Shown piece after piece: positions 35,101 to 45,633 of a DNA stretch of 64,000 bases (positions are counted from its first letter, which is position 1; each line of letters opens with the position of its first letter). The position numbers were made by a program, and so were the translations under genes. Source of the stretch: Spirodela intermedia (lineage: Eukaryota > Streptophyta > Magnoliopsida > Alismatales > Araceae); assembly GCA_902729315.2 (NCBI GenBank), contig LR746264.1, positions 6,659,878-6,723,877 of the forward strand, read 5' to 3'. The notes under the pieces were generated by a model. The model was not told the origin of the DNA. It saw only the letters and a list, made by a program, of their open reading frames with translations, and ran no database searches.

Positions 35101-36329
35101 TACGGCAAAGTCCTGATCACTTCCACTAAGCTCATCCCTTTTTGTTTTGAATTTGAGGATAAGGAGTGACAACGAATAAAACGATACACCTTTTTGGGTA
35201 GCCACGGATGATTCATGTGATAGGGAACTTAAGATGCACCAATAATTTGGGTTTATTTATATTACCTTAGGTTCCGGAGCTCTTTTTATTTGTTTGTCAG
35301 CATCTTGCGCTGGCCGTGCGAATATGATCTATCAGAGCTGTTCAGGTCCTTCAATAGTATAGTTTCTTCAATAATGCACAATTATTAAATTTGTGTCATG
35401 TTGCCAAAGAAACTGGTTGTTGGAGAATTGGAATCTTAGAAAGTCGGCGCAGATACATGTGGTGACCTTAAGCATGCTTTTTCCCTTAAATAATCAAGTG
35501 AGTGGCATGGATGAGAATGCTGCATTTGCCACTGAACGACTCTTGCATTTATCGCCCGACCTAGAGGTTGACTGACCCATCACGAAATCAGCAGATGCTG
35601 GGATGATTTGGTCAGAAATTGGCTGTTTCTGATACGACCAGACCTGGTCTGGCTGTCCCTAACGGGTCAGCAGGGCAGATCTGAGTTGATGGCTTGGATC
35701 AGCTCAGGGCCTGGCTAATCTGAGTACTTCGTCTGATTCCCAGTTCCATGCCATCATCAATGGCCCTGACAGCCCTGATTCCCTGATTTCCTCCTCCTGC
35801 TCTATGCAGCTTTTCCTCATTTGTGCTCAATACCTATAGCTTCTCATGTCTTCCTCACCTCTGCTTCACATAACTGAACCTGTGAAGAACTAAAAAGGCG
35901 TTTGATTCGACATCGATTCTATGGCTTTCCCTCCATTGTGGTGTGATATTGCTCAAGTAAAGATTCCCCAGAATAGAAGATTAGCGTGTAGGGCTTCAAA
36001 GATCTGTCTCTGACAGGTCTTCTCTCCTCTACCCACTTGGAAGTTGGTATGACAACAAGGTCGTCGCTTTGACCCGGCGTGGTGGCTGATGCTCTCTCTC
36101 TTTCAGCCACTGGCAGCATTTATGTTTTCAGTATCTGACTATGATTTCACGCTGTAATCTTCTGCCCGGGGTGCAAGCTTCTGTCTGATGTGCCGTTATT
36201 ATATCCAGCTGGGTTTCACCCGCCATCATGGAGCCATCGCTTTCCGACAAGGATCGGGAAGAGCAGTCCCGGAGGTCCGAGTTCCTGCGGGAGCTCGTGG
36301 TGTCGACCATCTTCGAGGATCCCTTGTGA
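32179..36329 (+). CDS. Di19: Di19 (drought-induced 19) zinc-finger protein
   Basis: Nuclear zinc-finger protein family linked to drought, salt and light responses. Five exons close to 227 residues: 32179-32251, 32356-32501, 33484-33561, 33771-34036 and 36209-36329. The zf-Di19 region has paired Cys2His2-like fingers: C46/C49 with H61/H66 and C75/C78 with H89/H94. The family signature continues as MQSRRKLLKGYSRSNSRLAL, LLRKELRDG and the C-terminal block SDKDREEQSRRSEFLRELVV ending VSTIFEDPL. Intron 3 (33562-33770) has AT and AC ends and U12-type signals, and is needed to keep the frame. The final exon is assigned across a 2.2 kb intron by phase and by its match to the family C-terminus. It is more GC-rich than the others. 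Target genes are unknown. Confidence 0.92.
33562..33770 (+). other. U12-type AT-AC intron (Di19 intron 3)
   Basis: The 209-base intron begins ATATCCTTCT, matching the U12 5' splice consensus. It ends TAGTCAC, with a branch-site-like TCCTCAAC at 33751-33758 whose A (33757) is 13 bases from the end. Splicing here joins NLFK to MQSRR in phase 0, as in Di19 homologues. No GT site near 33561 gives this product. Confidence 0.88.
34037..36208 (+). other. Di19 intron 4, 2.2 kb
   Basis: GT-AG intron separating the last coding exon. AT-rich with no recognised exon or transposon domain. A small unannotated element could lie inside. Confidence 0.7.
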
Positions 36330-37929
36330 GCAACTGCAAGGGCGGTCTCTGTAAGTAACGTTCCTCCCGTTTTTGTGTTGAAGGGGATGACCGCAGCGTG
36401 GCTGTGTGTTCAGATGCCGACATGCTCATATAGATTAAAAGAGACCATGGGAGGGCGCCCAGATCCCCTTTTTTCGTGAGAGCGGTTGTGCATACGGGAA
36501 TTGGATGGGGGATTCGGCGGGCAGGGCACAAAATCCGGTCCAAGTCTCAAGTTCTGTAATAGTTGACTGTGATTCGAGTAATTCTCGAGTATAGTCAGAG
36601 TGTTGAACACTCGTGGTTATTTGAATTATGCATGCTTTGACCACCTCTGTTTGACCTCTCTCTCTCTCTCTCCATAAAGTAAACAAGAGGAGGCTTTTAT
36701 AGCATGTATCCGGCGATTGCCCTGATTTTATTCCGTACCTTCCCTCTGCCAGTCTAAGTGCATTAAAATTGAGGAGTCAAGCCCGTCCTTGATCAAGTCC
36801 AGGTCGCGTCGGGAAGCATCTTTGACGAGGGCCGGTCGTATTAAACTTACATTAGAAGGCAGACTTAGAAAATGGGTGGCTGGTCGGGTTGGTGTATATA
36901 AATAAATGCAGGCAGGGAGGGAGGGAGGGAGCGACAGAACGTGCTTTGGGTTTAAACGTCTGGGTGAGTCTGATTCTCGGGCACATATTCCTCGCCTTCG
37001 GTTTTACTACTTCGGTGTCACGCATGATTCGGGAGAAATAAAAATAGCGGGCTTGGTTCGGCATTGGCTTTGAAGCTTCTCACGTGCTGTTGACTTTGAC
37101 GATGCTCACCAGTTACTGATCTCTTTTTGGGAATCGGGTTCCTCGTCAGGGCAAAGCGGAGTGGCGAACGTGCCCTCCTCTCCTCTGGCTGAAAAGGCTG
37201 ACGATGATGATGATCCTTCCAGTGGCTCGGTGAAGAAAAAAATAAGTGTGCTCCAATTTCTTTTTTTCAGATGGTTGACTTTCTAGAGGGAAGTTCCGGG
37301 AAACAGAGCCGATACTCTCAGCGGATCTCCCCGTTGTCGGAAAGCCGGGAGGTGACCTCATCCTTGGGCCAATGCGTCTTCTTTTCCTCTGCCGGCAGGA
37401 AATGGACAAGCTGCTCCGCCGCCCTCTGACCTTGCTGCAGCTTCTTCTCTACAACTTCGCTGCGGCTTCTCTCTCCCCAGCCGTTGACTCTGCCCCACCC
37501 TGATCTGGGTCCGGTCTTCTTCTCCCAATCAGCCACCGCCCACCGCCATCTTGACCGCGATGTTCTTCACAGTCGATAGTTGGTGAGCCGCGAGCCTCAT
37601 TGAATCGAGTCGTCATCCTTCCGCTGTCGTCTCCCAAAATATTAGAGGACGCGGAAAGGGGGGCCCTTTTCTCCTCCCCCAGGTTCTCCGCTCTCCCGCC
37701 CTTTAACCCATCGGATACCTCTTGGACTTTTGGTCATGCGTAGCGCGCACGCCGCCGAGAAGCTTCTGCCCGGCTTCTCACCCGGCGGTGCTCCCATATA
37801 TATATATATACGGATGGCCCGCGGCCAACTTCTCTCAACTGCCACTGATACTCACTCGGAGCGCCCGCTTTGACATCTTCGGGGGCTCTTCTCTGCATGC
37901 TGGGTTGTGTGCCTCAAACCTGCTTCGAT
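36330..37929. other. Intergenic between Di19 and CBP60
   Basis: Di19 trailer, AT-balanced DNA with a CT tract near 36658 and a GGGA tract near 36915, then the CBP60 promoter with a TA-rich TATA stretch (37795-37810). No further gene is supported. Confidence 0.55.
37795..37810 (+). promoter_or_regulatory. TATA-rich stretch, candidate CBP60 TATA box
   Basis: Eight consecutive TA units about 120 bases before the chosen CBP60 start codon, a suitable core-promoter position. Confidence 0.5.
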
Positions 37930-40777
37930 ATGCGCTCCCTTAAGAGACTGGCCTCAGATGAGGCAGAGGAGGACGATGACTGGCTTGTTAACGAATCCAA
38001 CAGGCGTCGCCCCGTTCCCAAGTCAGTGGGTCCTTCCCCTCTTGGCGATTTCCCACCTCTCTCTCTCTCTCTCTCTCTGTTTCTTCCGGACTTTCAGCTC
38101 CCGGTTGTTCACTTTCTTCTTGTCTGGCAGTGCTGTGCAGGAGGCCATGATATTCGACGCGACCAAGGGCCTGCTTCTGGAACTGGAGCCGTTCTTCCGA
38201 AGAGTGGTAGGCTGATCATGGAACTTCTTTTGGAGGACAATCTTGCTAGTTAATGCCTGATCTTAGAATCTAATACCGCCTTGGTTCATCCGAGGATCCC
38301 AAGTTTTCTTCGAGTAGAGCTGAGAATTCTGAAGGAGAAACATTTCTCCCTCATCACGTCCCACATTCTTCGTATTTTCTCATGTTTCAACTAAAACCTA
38401 CGGGAAACAGACGACTTCGGATCTCATAATCATCTCGTGAAGCTGGCGGTGGAATCATCGCGAGCATTATTTCTATCCATTCAGAACGAAGATCCTCCCT
38501 CCTCACTTCCCTTCAAGTCTCTATCTTTCAGGGTAGAGTAGAAGCAATTTTTCAGGGCTGTTCGTATCGTCTTTTTTCCAAGAATCTGAAAAGCCGATCA
38601 TCTCTTTTGGGGGTTTCCGGATGAACAGTCTTCTCCCCGGAAGAACATCTCTCAGCAGTTTAAACTCATGCCGTGAATGTTTCCTTCACCAGGTGAGAGA
38701 GGAGCTCCAGAAACAGCTCTCTCGCTACGCCTGCTCCGCTTCAAGGTACGCGCTTTCCCTGGTCTACGTGATCATTTCATTTTATATAATATAAGTAAGT
38801 GATAATTAATATATCCCGTTCTTGCTTGTTCCTCACTTGCACCAGCCTTTTCTCCATCTTAAGCTTCACGTGTAATAGAAAAAAGCAATCAATTCAATAT
38901 TAATCTGATAATAAAATGTATCAAGAATCTGGCTTTCAGATGCATTCCTCCTTGTAAGCTTCTACCCAGCACTTGGGGGTCTCTGATCTTCTTCGTTTCT
39001 GTGTGTTCTTGCAGGCCGCCATTAAACCAGATTCAGGCGTCTTCTGCAACAGCTTCCCGCTGGCGGCTAACTTTCCGCGGCGAACTACCTGGCACGCTCT
39101 TTACCAGCGGCAAAATCGAAGCAAGAGACAGCACTGCGGTCAAGATCGTCGTAGAAGATCTGAGCTCCGGGTCGGTCGTCACCTCCGGCCCCTTGTCCTC
39201 CGTCCGAGTCGAGATCGTCGTCCTCGACGGCGACTTCTGCAGCGACGAGCGGGAAGAGTGGACGGAGAAGGAGTTCGCCGACAGAATGGTGCGGGAGAGA
39301 GAGGGGAAGAGGCCCCTGCTGACCGGCGATCTCGCCGTCACGCTGAGAGGCGGCGCCGCGGCTCTCGGTTCCCTCGTCTTCACCGACAACTCCAGCTGGA
39401 TCAGGAGCCGGAAGTTTCGGCTCGGCGCGAGGATTTCCCCCAACAGCAATCTCTCCGGGCAGCGCATCCAGGAAGCCGTCAGCGGCGCCTTCTCCGTCAA
39501 AGATCACCGCGGAGAGCGTAAGTTCATCGACCGCCAGCTGAACCCATCGCCGGCGTAGGTTGAAGAAGATGGTCGAATCCTCAAGAGGAGTTTTTTTTTC
39601 TGTCTTCCGTCCAGTGTACAAGAAACACCACCCGCCGTCGCTCGACGACGAGGTCTGGCGCCTGGAGAAGATCGGCAAGCACGGCGTCTTCCACCGGCGG
39701 CTCTCCGAGAACGGAATCAACAAGGTGCAAGATTTCTTGAGGTCCCTGGTCATCGACCGAGACTGGCTGCGCGGGGTAAGCAGCCGACAGTGCCGCCGCC
39801 GTCTCCTCCTCCTTCTCCTTTCCTCTTCTTCTTCTTCCTCCTTCCGCTGACTGCCGGTCTATGGGGCCTCGCCATCCGCAGGTGCTGGGGAGCGGGATGT
39901 CGAACAAGATCTGGGAGGCGACCGTCGAGCACGCGCAAGAGTGCTGCCTGGACGGGAAGCTCTACTCCTACTACGTGAGCGACGGCGGCGTCATGCTGGT
40001 CTTCGACTCCATATTTCGGCTCGTCGGAGCGAAATTCAACGGCGGCGATTACCAGGAGCTGGGAGCCGTCGACGCTCCACAGAGAGTGAGTGGCGCCGCC
40101 GCCCGCCCTCTGGATTCTCCACCGACGGCTTCCCACCGATTCGGAACCGGCTAACGTGTTCCTCTGGGCAGGCCCTGGTGAACCGACTGAAGCAGCTGGC
40201 GTACGAGAACAGAGAGGAGATCATGGAGATCGGCCTGCTGCCATTCGACGTCATCTCGCGGCGCCTAGCTCTAGAGGGCGACGCTTCCAGGCCGCCGCCG
40301 GCGATCGTCCCCCTGAACCTCCCCCCGGTCGGAGGTAGAAGACCTTGCAGACCACCCCCTCAACCATGGAAACCCAATTCGCAGATGGACTGGTAGTAAT
40401 TAAGCTGGTGGATTTTCTCCCCCGCAGGGCCGCACGGAGGGGAGGCCTCCGTGGGCAGCGGGAGCTCGGTGGACTATGAAGCGGAGCCGTCCACGAGCGG
40501 CGAGACCTTCTTCAGCTACGACTGGGACATGGGCACCTGCTTCTCGCAGCCCCTCGGATGGGACACGGTGGGCCAGTCGTTCCAATCCTCGCTGGTCGCC
40601 GCAAGCGAGCCGCCGGCGCCGGAGTCGAGCGTCCGCATAGCCAGCAGCCGCTGGGTCATGCTATTGGCCGCCCTCAAATGCTGGATGTTCATACGCCGGC
40701 GCGTGGCCGCTCGGCGGATGGCGAGGCTCTACGCCCTTCGAGGCCTCTCCGGCTTACCCGGGACCTTCCCAATGTAG
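37930..40777 (+). CDS. CBP60: CBP60 calmodulin-binding protein
   Basis: Plant-specific DNA-binding and calmodulin-binding family (CBP60/SARD1) in immunity and stress signalling. Eight exons close to 533 residues: 37930-38021, 38131-38206, 38693-38745, 39015-39517, 39615-39775, 39882-40085, 40172-40334 and 40428-40777. All are GT-AG. The N-terminus has a basic-acidic [15 protein letters not shown] and the helix [20 protein letters not shown]. The conserved core follows: [70 protein letters not shown] and a later [17 protein letters not shown] basic amphipathic segment at about 491-518 ([11 protein letters not shown], then [14 protein letters not shown]) matches the C-terminal calmodulin-binding site of CBP60a-f and argues against SARD1 or CBP60g. 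An in-frame ATG at 37897 is an alternative start. Confidence 0.94.
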
Positions 40778-41198
40778 GTGAGATGCCTCCCCTTTCTTCC
40801 CACTCAAACCTGTGCAGTTAACACTGGGTGGGCTCGGTGTATAGAAGAAAAAAGGGGGAGAAAGCTCCGCCCCTCGGTGTACAGAGAAATTGACGAGCAA
40901 TGGCAGGCGCAACTTCTACGTTGTTATTGAAGGGGAGGAGGAGGGAGACGCAGGGGAGGAGGTCTGGAAGAATATATCATCCAATGAGTTAGTTTGTCAC
41001 GTACATAGATTTCAGAGGAGTTAGCGCCACGTACCGATCGATCTCCAGGGGTTAGTGGTCGATCCCTCGAGGGGGGGAGTTCGGGTTAGCTCATCAGGTA
41101 GACAATCGGCAGACAGACAACCTCGGCTCGGACAGCTTATTCCTTAGCCTTCTAACTTGTCGATGCTGGCACTGCGGGGAAGGAAGCTGGCTGTGGGT

Positions 41199-41233
<35 letters not shown>

Positions 41234-41235
41234 GC
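40778..41235. other. Convergent 3' ends of CBP60 (+) and PP2C (-)
   Basis: Both genes terminate into this 0.46 kb spacer. It contains a GA microsatellite at 41202-41231, directly next to the PP2C stop codon. Confidence 0.65.
41202..41231. repeat. (GA)n microsatellite
   Basis: About 15 GA units in the PP2C trailer (CT in its sense strand). Confidence 0.9.
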
Positions 41236-44200
41236 TCAAATCATGACCAGGGATTTCCTCGGCCTCCTCCCTTCCATGGCGTCCTTCTTTTTCCTGCAAA
41301 CTGAGCAGAGAAATGGGCCGTCCCACTGCTTCGATGACGGAGACAAGTATACGCCGGATTTGATGGGCGAGTCCTCGGCCTGGTCTTGGTCTGCCTGGCA
41401 TATGGCGCACCGCAGGGGACCCGAGTCCATCTTGGAGAGAGAATCGTTCTTCAACCTGAAGTTTTTGTACGAGCTTAAATGCTTATGATTTCAATAAACA
41501 CATAAGGTGCACGACCAAAAGAGTTCAAAGTGCTGAAAAAGAAGAAAGAAATTCGCAAGATCATTATTGCCCAGCAATCTACTTTCACCTTGTCCCCCCC
41601 CCCTCCCCCCCTCCTCTCTCTACAAGGACACCCACAGCTGCAGTTCCCTCGGTAAAAGCGTCTAAAAGCTTCACTTTACTTGATGGACAGCTCCTTTCAA
41701 AGGCAGCCAGCAAAGCTGAAACTTACCAGCAGAGTCTCACTCCCCCCTACGCTAACTGTAAAATATTATGAACAGAATTCGAATCATAATCTTTCAACAA
41801 CGATCTGCCATGAACCAGTCCATCAATCAAACTCTATTTTCTCATCAAAATCGAGTGGCATTGCGCAGCACATGTTCAGGTAGACGATTAATTCATAAAT
41901 AAATGGTATACGGTGACACTTGGGAGGAAAATGCAGAAAAAATATGCCGGCAAGTTGAAAAAATGTCTACCACAGCTGCCAGCAGATGTCGAAACATTAC
42001 GTGGTTTTCTTTCAGTGACAATACTGCACATGCAAATGCCTGCTAGATAAATGAGGAAAGTAAGGCTTTTGGAAATGGCTCAAATAGCTGGTCAACGTTT
42101 CAGTAGGGTTTTCTTTCTTGGTTTGAATGTGGAAATTTCTTTTCTCTTGGGGTATGAAATTAGCAGCGTGATCTGTGTATTAAAGAATGATGACCATCAT
42201 ACATGGGCATCTACTGAACTTGCGAATTTCCTGTTGAGAGTAAGATATTTCTATTAACAAATCACCGCATACTGTGCGCATGGCCAAGGATGTGTAGAGA
42301 ATTCTCCTCGTAGCCCACTGTAAGACCCATTAGGACTCATCTTTCTGGGCAGCATTCTAAAATTTTCACAGGGACAAGCCTCTAAGGAGGTCACACGGCA
42401 TGTCAAACCAAGAAAGAGCAATGACCAAGGCATTCTTGCAAAAACCTGAGGCAATGTGCACAAAGGGCACCATCTGGCAAGGAGTCCAAATCGTTACCCT
42501 ACGACAATATGCTCTACATTCCTAAATGGAAAGATTCTAAGGACACCCCGCCACCTGTTGAACGAAGACGAAGGCCACATATAGACAATTGATGAAAGTA
42601 CAAAAAATGTCGCAGTTAGTCAGAGCCCAGGGAGTAAGCCCCAAGAGGAAAGAGGTACGAAACAAACCAAAGTGTTTTTCTTTCAAAGATGATAACTAGG
42701 ACCCTTTCCTTTGTGAGGCAGACTCTGAGAAAGGATGATCACACCCGCCACACTCCTTTAACATCGAGTGGATTTTACTCGTCTGTCTTTCTAATCAATG
42801 AGTATGGTCCACCATGTCATGGAGCAAACACAGACACATTGCCCCCTCCCCGGAATATGTTCTACCTATATATAAAGAGGTACTAATCCATACTATTTAT
42901 CAGACATAAATATTAAAGAAAGAACAAGAGTTCAAGGGAAACTTTAAATGAAAAGAGAACCAATCATACTGAATCTAGCATGAAAGACACGAACTCATCT
43001 TTAAAAATTCACAGTACGTATGGGGCATTTTAGAACTCATGACAGCTTAATCAACCTTTCCATCAACCCTACAAGGCTAATGAAGGCAAGTGTTTACCCA
43101 ATCCATGTTGAAGCATGATATCATTAAGCCACATTTGATCACAAGTATTTTTCACTCATGGGAGATCAACTTGATCCTTTTCATCTGAGTCACTTCATAC
43201 GAAACAAAAAACTTTTTGACTCAAAGCTGGTTTACGATAGGAATTCCAGTCAACCGTTTCTCCATCATATCCCAAGCCTGATCTTGTGCAGTGTCACCTC
43301 TATGAGATTCATTGGAGAAAAATAGCGCACAGTAAAAAGAAAAATAATCATGTATCGTACATAATGCGAGGGCATCCACTTCGAAATAAGAACAAAAAGA
43401 CAGACTATTTAACTATGACTTGTAGCTAAGAGTTAACATGGAAGTACCTTTCTGCTAGCATGGCAGAACCTTCCTCAAATAGTTCCTCCACAGCCCCAAC
43501 AGAAGATAACTTGTCAGGGAGCTTATTCACAGAACCTTGCGATTTTTTCCAGAAAATTAGGGATCTCAAGTTATTCTGATTCTTTTTTGGAGTTGTCGGC
43601 AAAACAGAGTGATCAGATGGAGTAATGTCGACAACTAAGCAGGTGGTATCATCTTTCAAACCAGTTGTCCTCAGAGCTTCCTAGAATCACCACAGAAGAT
43701 TCAGCCAAATTTAGCGTACAATAAATAAGAGAACGATTCACGATACTCCTCTAATATGTCATTTTTTATTAAAACATATCCGCACATTTTTGGTTTTACC
43801 TTAACAACAAGCTTAGCAGCAAGTTCAGCAGGTAACCCTCGACAAGACTTTGCTGCCATCTCAGATGAAACAGCATCCCATATGCCATCTGAAGCAATAA
43901 TTAGCCTTCCGCCAGAGCTTGAAAGCTAACCTCCAAAGAAAGAATCTTATAAAAATAAGACAAGCCACCACCACCATGCAAAGTTGAGTGGAAATAAGTT
44001 ACGGTACTTACCTTTACTTGCTTAACATGGGGTATAGGCACAATAAACTCCCCGACATCCGTGTCTCCGATTGAACGCGAGAGGCACAATCCTCCAGGCC
44101 AGCATCGAAGTGGACCAACCTAAAAGTGAAAAAACAGTGTCGAAGATACATTCAACAAACATTTTGGCATGAAATCGATGAAGGCTGCAATCCTCCAGTA

Positions 44201-45063
44201 TTCTGTACCTCTTGCCCACCACAAAGATTAAGACGGCCTACTTCTCCCCCACTGGCAGTCACGCGCTCCCTCTCTTCTACATTCTCCTCCAATCTATGGT
44301 CAACGGTCAACAGAGACACCACACCACCTTGCGACTCCAGTATGCACCGAGAGTCGCCTACAGAGGCAACCGTCACTGTCCATCCGTCGACTACCACAAG
44401 CGTGACTGTCGTACCTGAAGCTTCTCCTGGAAGGCAAACCCAATATATCAGACAGGAAAACAAGAAAACAAAGGACAATCGCGAAGAAAAAAGGGAGCCG
44501 ATCGGAGAAATATCCAACACATGCCTTTGCGCTGGAACTCTATATCAGTCTTCACAAAGCCTGCAACGAGTGCCTGCGGAAGAGCCTGAAGCCACTCTTC
44601 CCTGCTGAGCCCTTGCGGAATCGCGCTGAGAACATGGTCTAAGAGATGTTCTTTTGTGAACACGGCCGCAGAGACTCCATTGTGACCGTCAAAGACCTGG
44701 TCAGGCAAGACCGCCTCTAAGTATAACCGATCCGCCAAAAGGGGAAAACCCATGGGGTAGAGATGCGAGGGGAGGGGTGGGAGCGAGAAGAGGCCATCGG
44801 CTGAGGATGATTACCGCGAATACGGAGAAGGCGGGGGACGAACCATCGAGAGACCGCTGACAGTCGCGCTTGATGAGGAAGTAGTCCTCCCCTCTCTTTG
44901 CAAGTCCGGAGTGACCGTACGTAATCAAGGGCTCGCCGGGATCCTTACCATTTTTCCGAAGCTCTTCTCCAATGAGCGTGGCGAGCGGCACCAGCGGCGG
45001 CCTCATCCCCGACGGCTCTCGCGGGGGCCTCATTGCAGGCGGCTCCCGCGGCGGGCCGCTCAT
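41236..45063 (-). CDS. Protein phosphatase 2C with C-terminal zinc-ribbon-like tail
   Basis: Mg/Mn-dependent Ser/Thr phosphatase. Seven exons on the minus strand close to 441 residues: 45063-44815, 44696-44525, 44426-44209, 44119-44012, 43925-43800, 43680-43448 and 41455-41236. PP2C motifs are complete: GED near 58, FDGHNG at 85-90, SGTTVT at 144, SVGDSRCIL, DHRL, GGEVGRL, LSRSIGDTDVGE, ASDGIWDAV (D262, D266) and DDTTCLVVD from 301. The tail contains EELFEEGSAML and then two Cys pairs, C385/C388 and C419/C422, in a ribbon-like arrangement with WDGPFLC and KKKDAMEG. This is the layout of the Arabidopsis At1g47380 (PP2C 12) group, and length agrees (about 430). Intron 2 has a GC donor. Intron 6 is 2 kb and carries a possible alternative last exon. 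The substrate is unknown; this is not the ABA co-receptor clade A. Confidence 0.93.
43221..43299 (-). other. Possible alternative last exon of the PP2C gene
   Basis: Inside intron 6, an AG acceptor (CTCATAG on the minus strand) is followed by a 26-codon frame, in the phase required by exon 6, that ends in TGA. It would replace the zinc-ribbon-like tail by a short tail containing QDQAWDMMEKRL. Chance is possible; no homologous tail is remembered. Confidence 0.3.
44427..44524 (-). other. GC-AG intron (PP2C intron 2)
   Basis: The minus-strand donor reads AAAG then GCATGT, a good GC-donor context. The acceptor is CAG before GAGAAGC. Only this donor gives phase 1 and the conserved join QRKGEASGTTVT. 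The nearby GT four bases on breaks the frame. Confidence 0.85.
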
Positions 45064-45484
45064 GGATGAGACGCCACGAACACACCGTACGGATTAGACA
45101 AAACCTACACTGAAACGCACAGCCCGGTCCCCCCTCCCCTCCTCAACCTCCCCGGCGGCATCACTCTCGAAGACATCGCCGCTCCAATTCCCCAATCGCG
45201 ATACACGGGAAAAGCCACCCGATGCTGCCGGACATCAGAGATCCAAACCTCTCTCCGCAACCAAAAATACAATCGACCGCTCCTGCATATATAGCGAAGG
45301 AGAAGATCTGCACCTGCGATGAAGCGGAAGTTACCTCTGGAAGCTACTCCGATCGGAGATCCTCCCCCCCCTCGATGGCGGTGGGAAGCCCTAGACGGCG
45401 ACGAAACCAAGACGGCAAAAGCAGAAGACGACTTAACCGCGCACGGATTTGGTTCCTCCAGCTTCTCAGCCCCTCTCTCGTCTA

Positions 45485-45492
45485 CTTATATA
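45485..45492 (-). promoter_or_regulatory. Candidate TATA box for PP2C
   Basis: TATATAAG on the minus strand, 420 bases before the start codon. A closer TATATAT at about 45286 is an alternative. Confidence 0.35.
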
Positions 45493-45590
45493 ACGCGCCT
45501 TGTAAGCTGGAAAAAAAGGCCGATTCACGCCGGACGGACAACGAATTTAATAATTAACCAGAAAATCAGCCCAACCGAGAGAGGGCGCCC

Positions 45591-45592
<2 letters not shown>

Positions 45593-45630
<38 letters not shown>
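45593..45630. repeat. (CT)n microsatellite
   Basis: About 19 CT units upstream of the PP2C gene (GA in its sense strand). Confidence 0.9.

Positions 45631-45633
<3 letters not shown>

Noticed and set aside
39085..39753. 222-residue antisense frame over CBP60 exons 4-5
   Set aside because: It crosses real introns of the sense gene and has no resemblance of its own.
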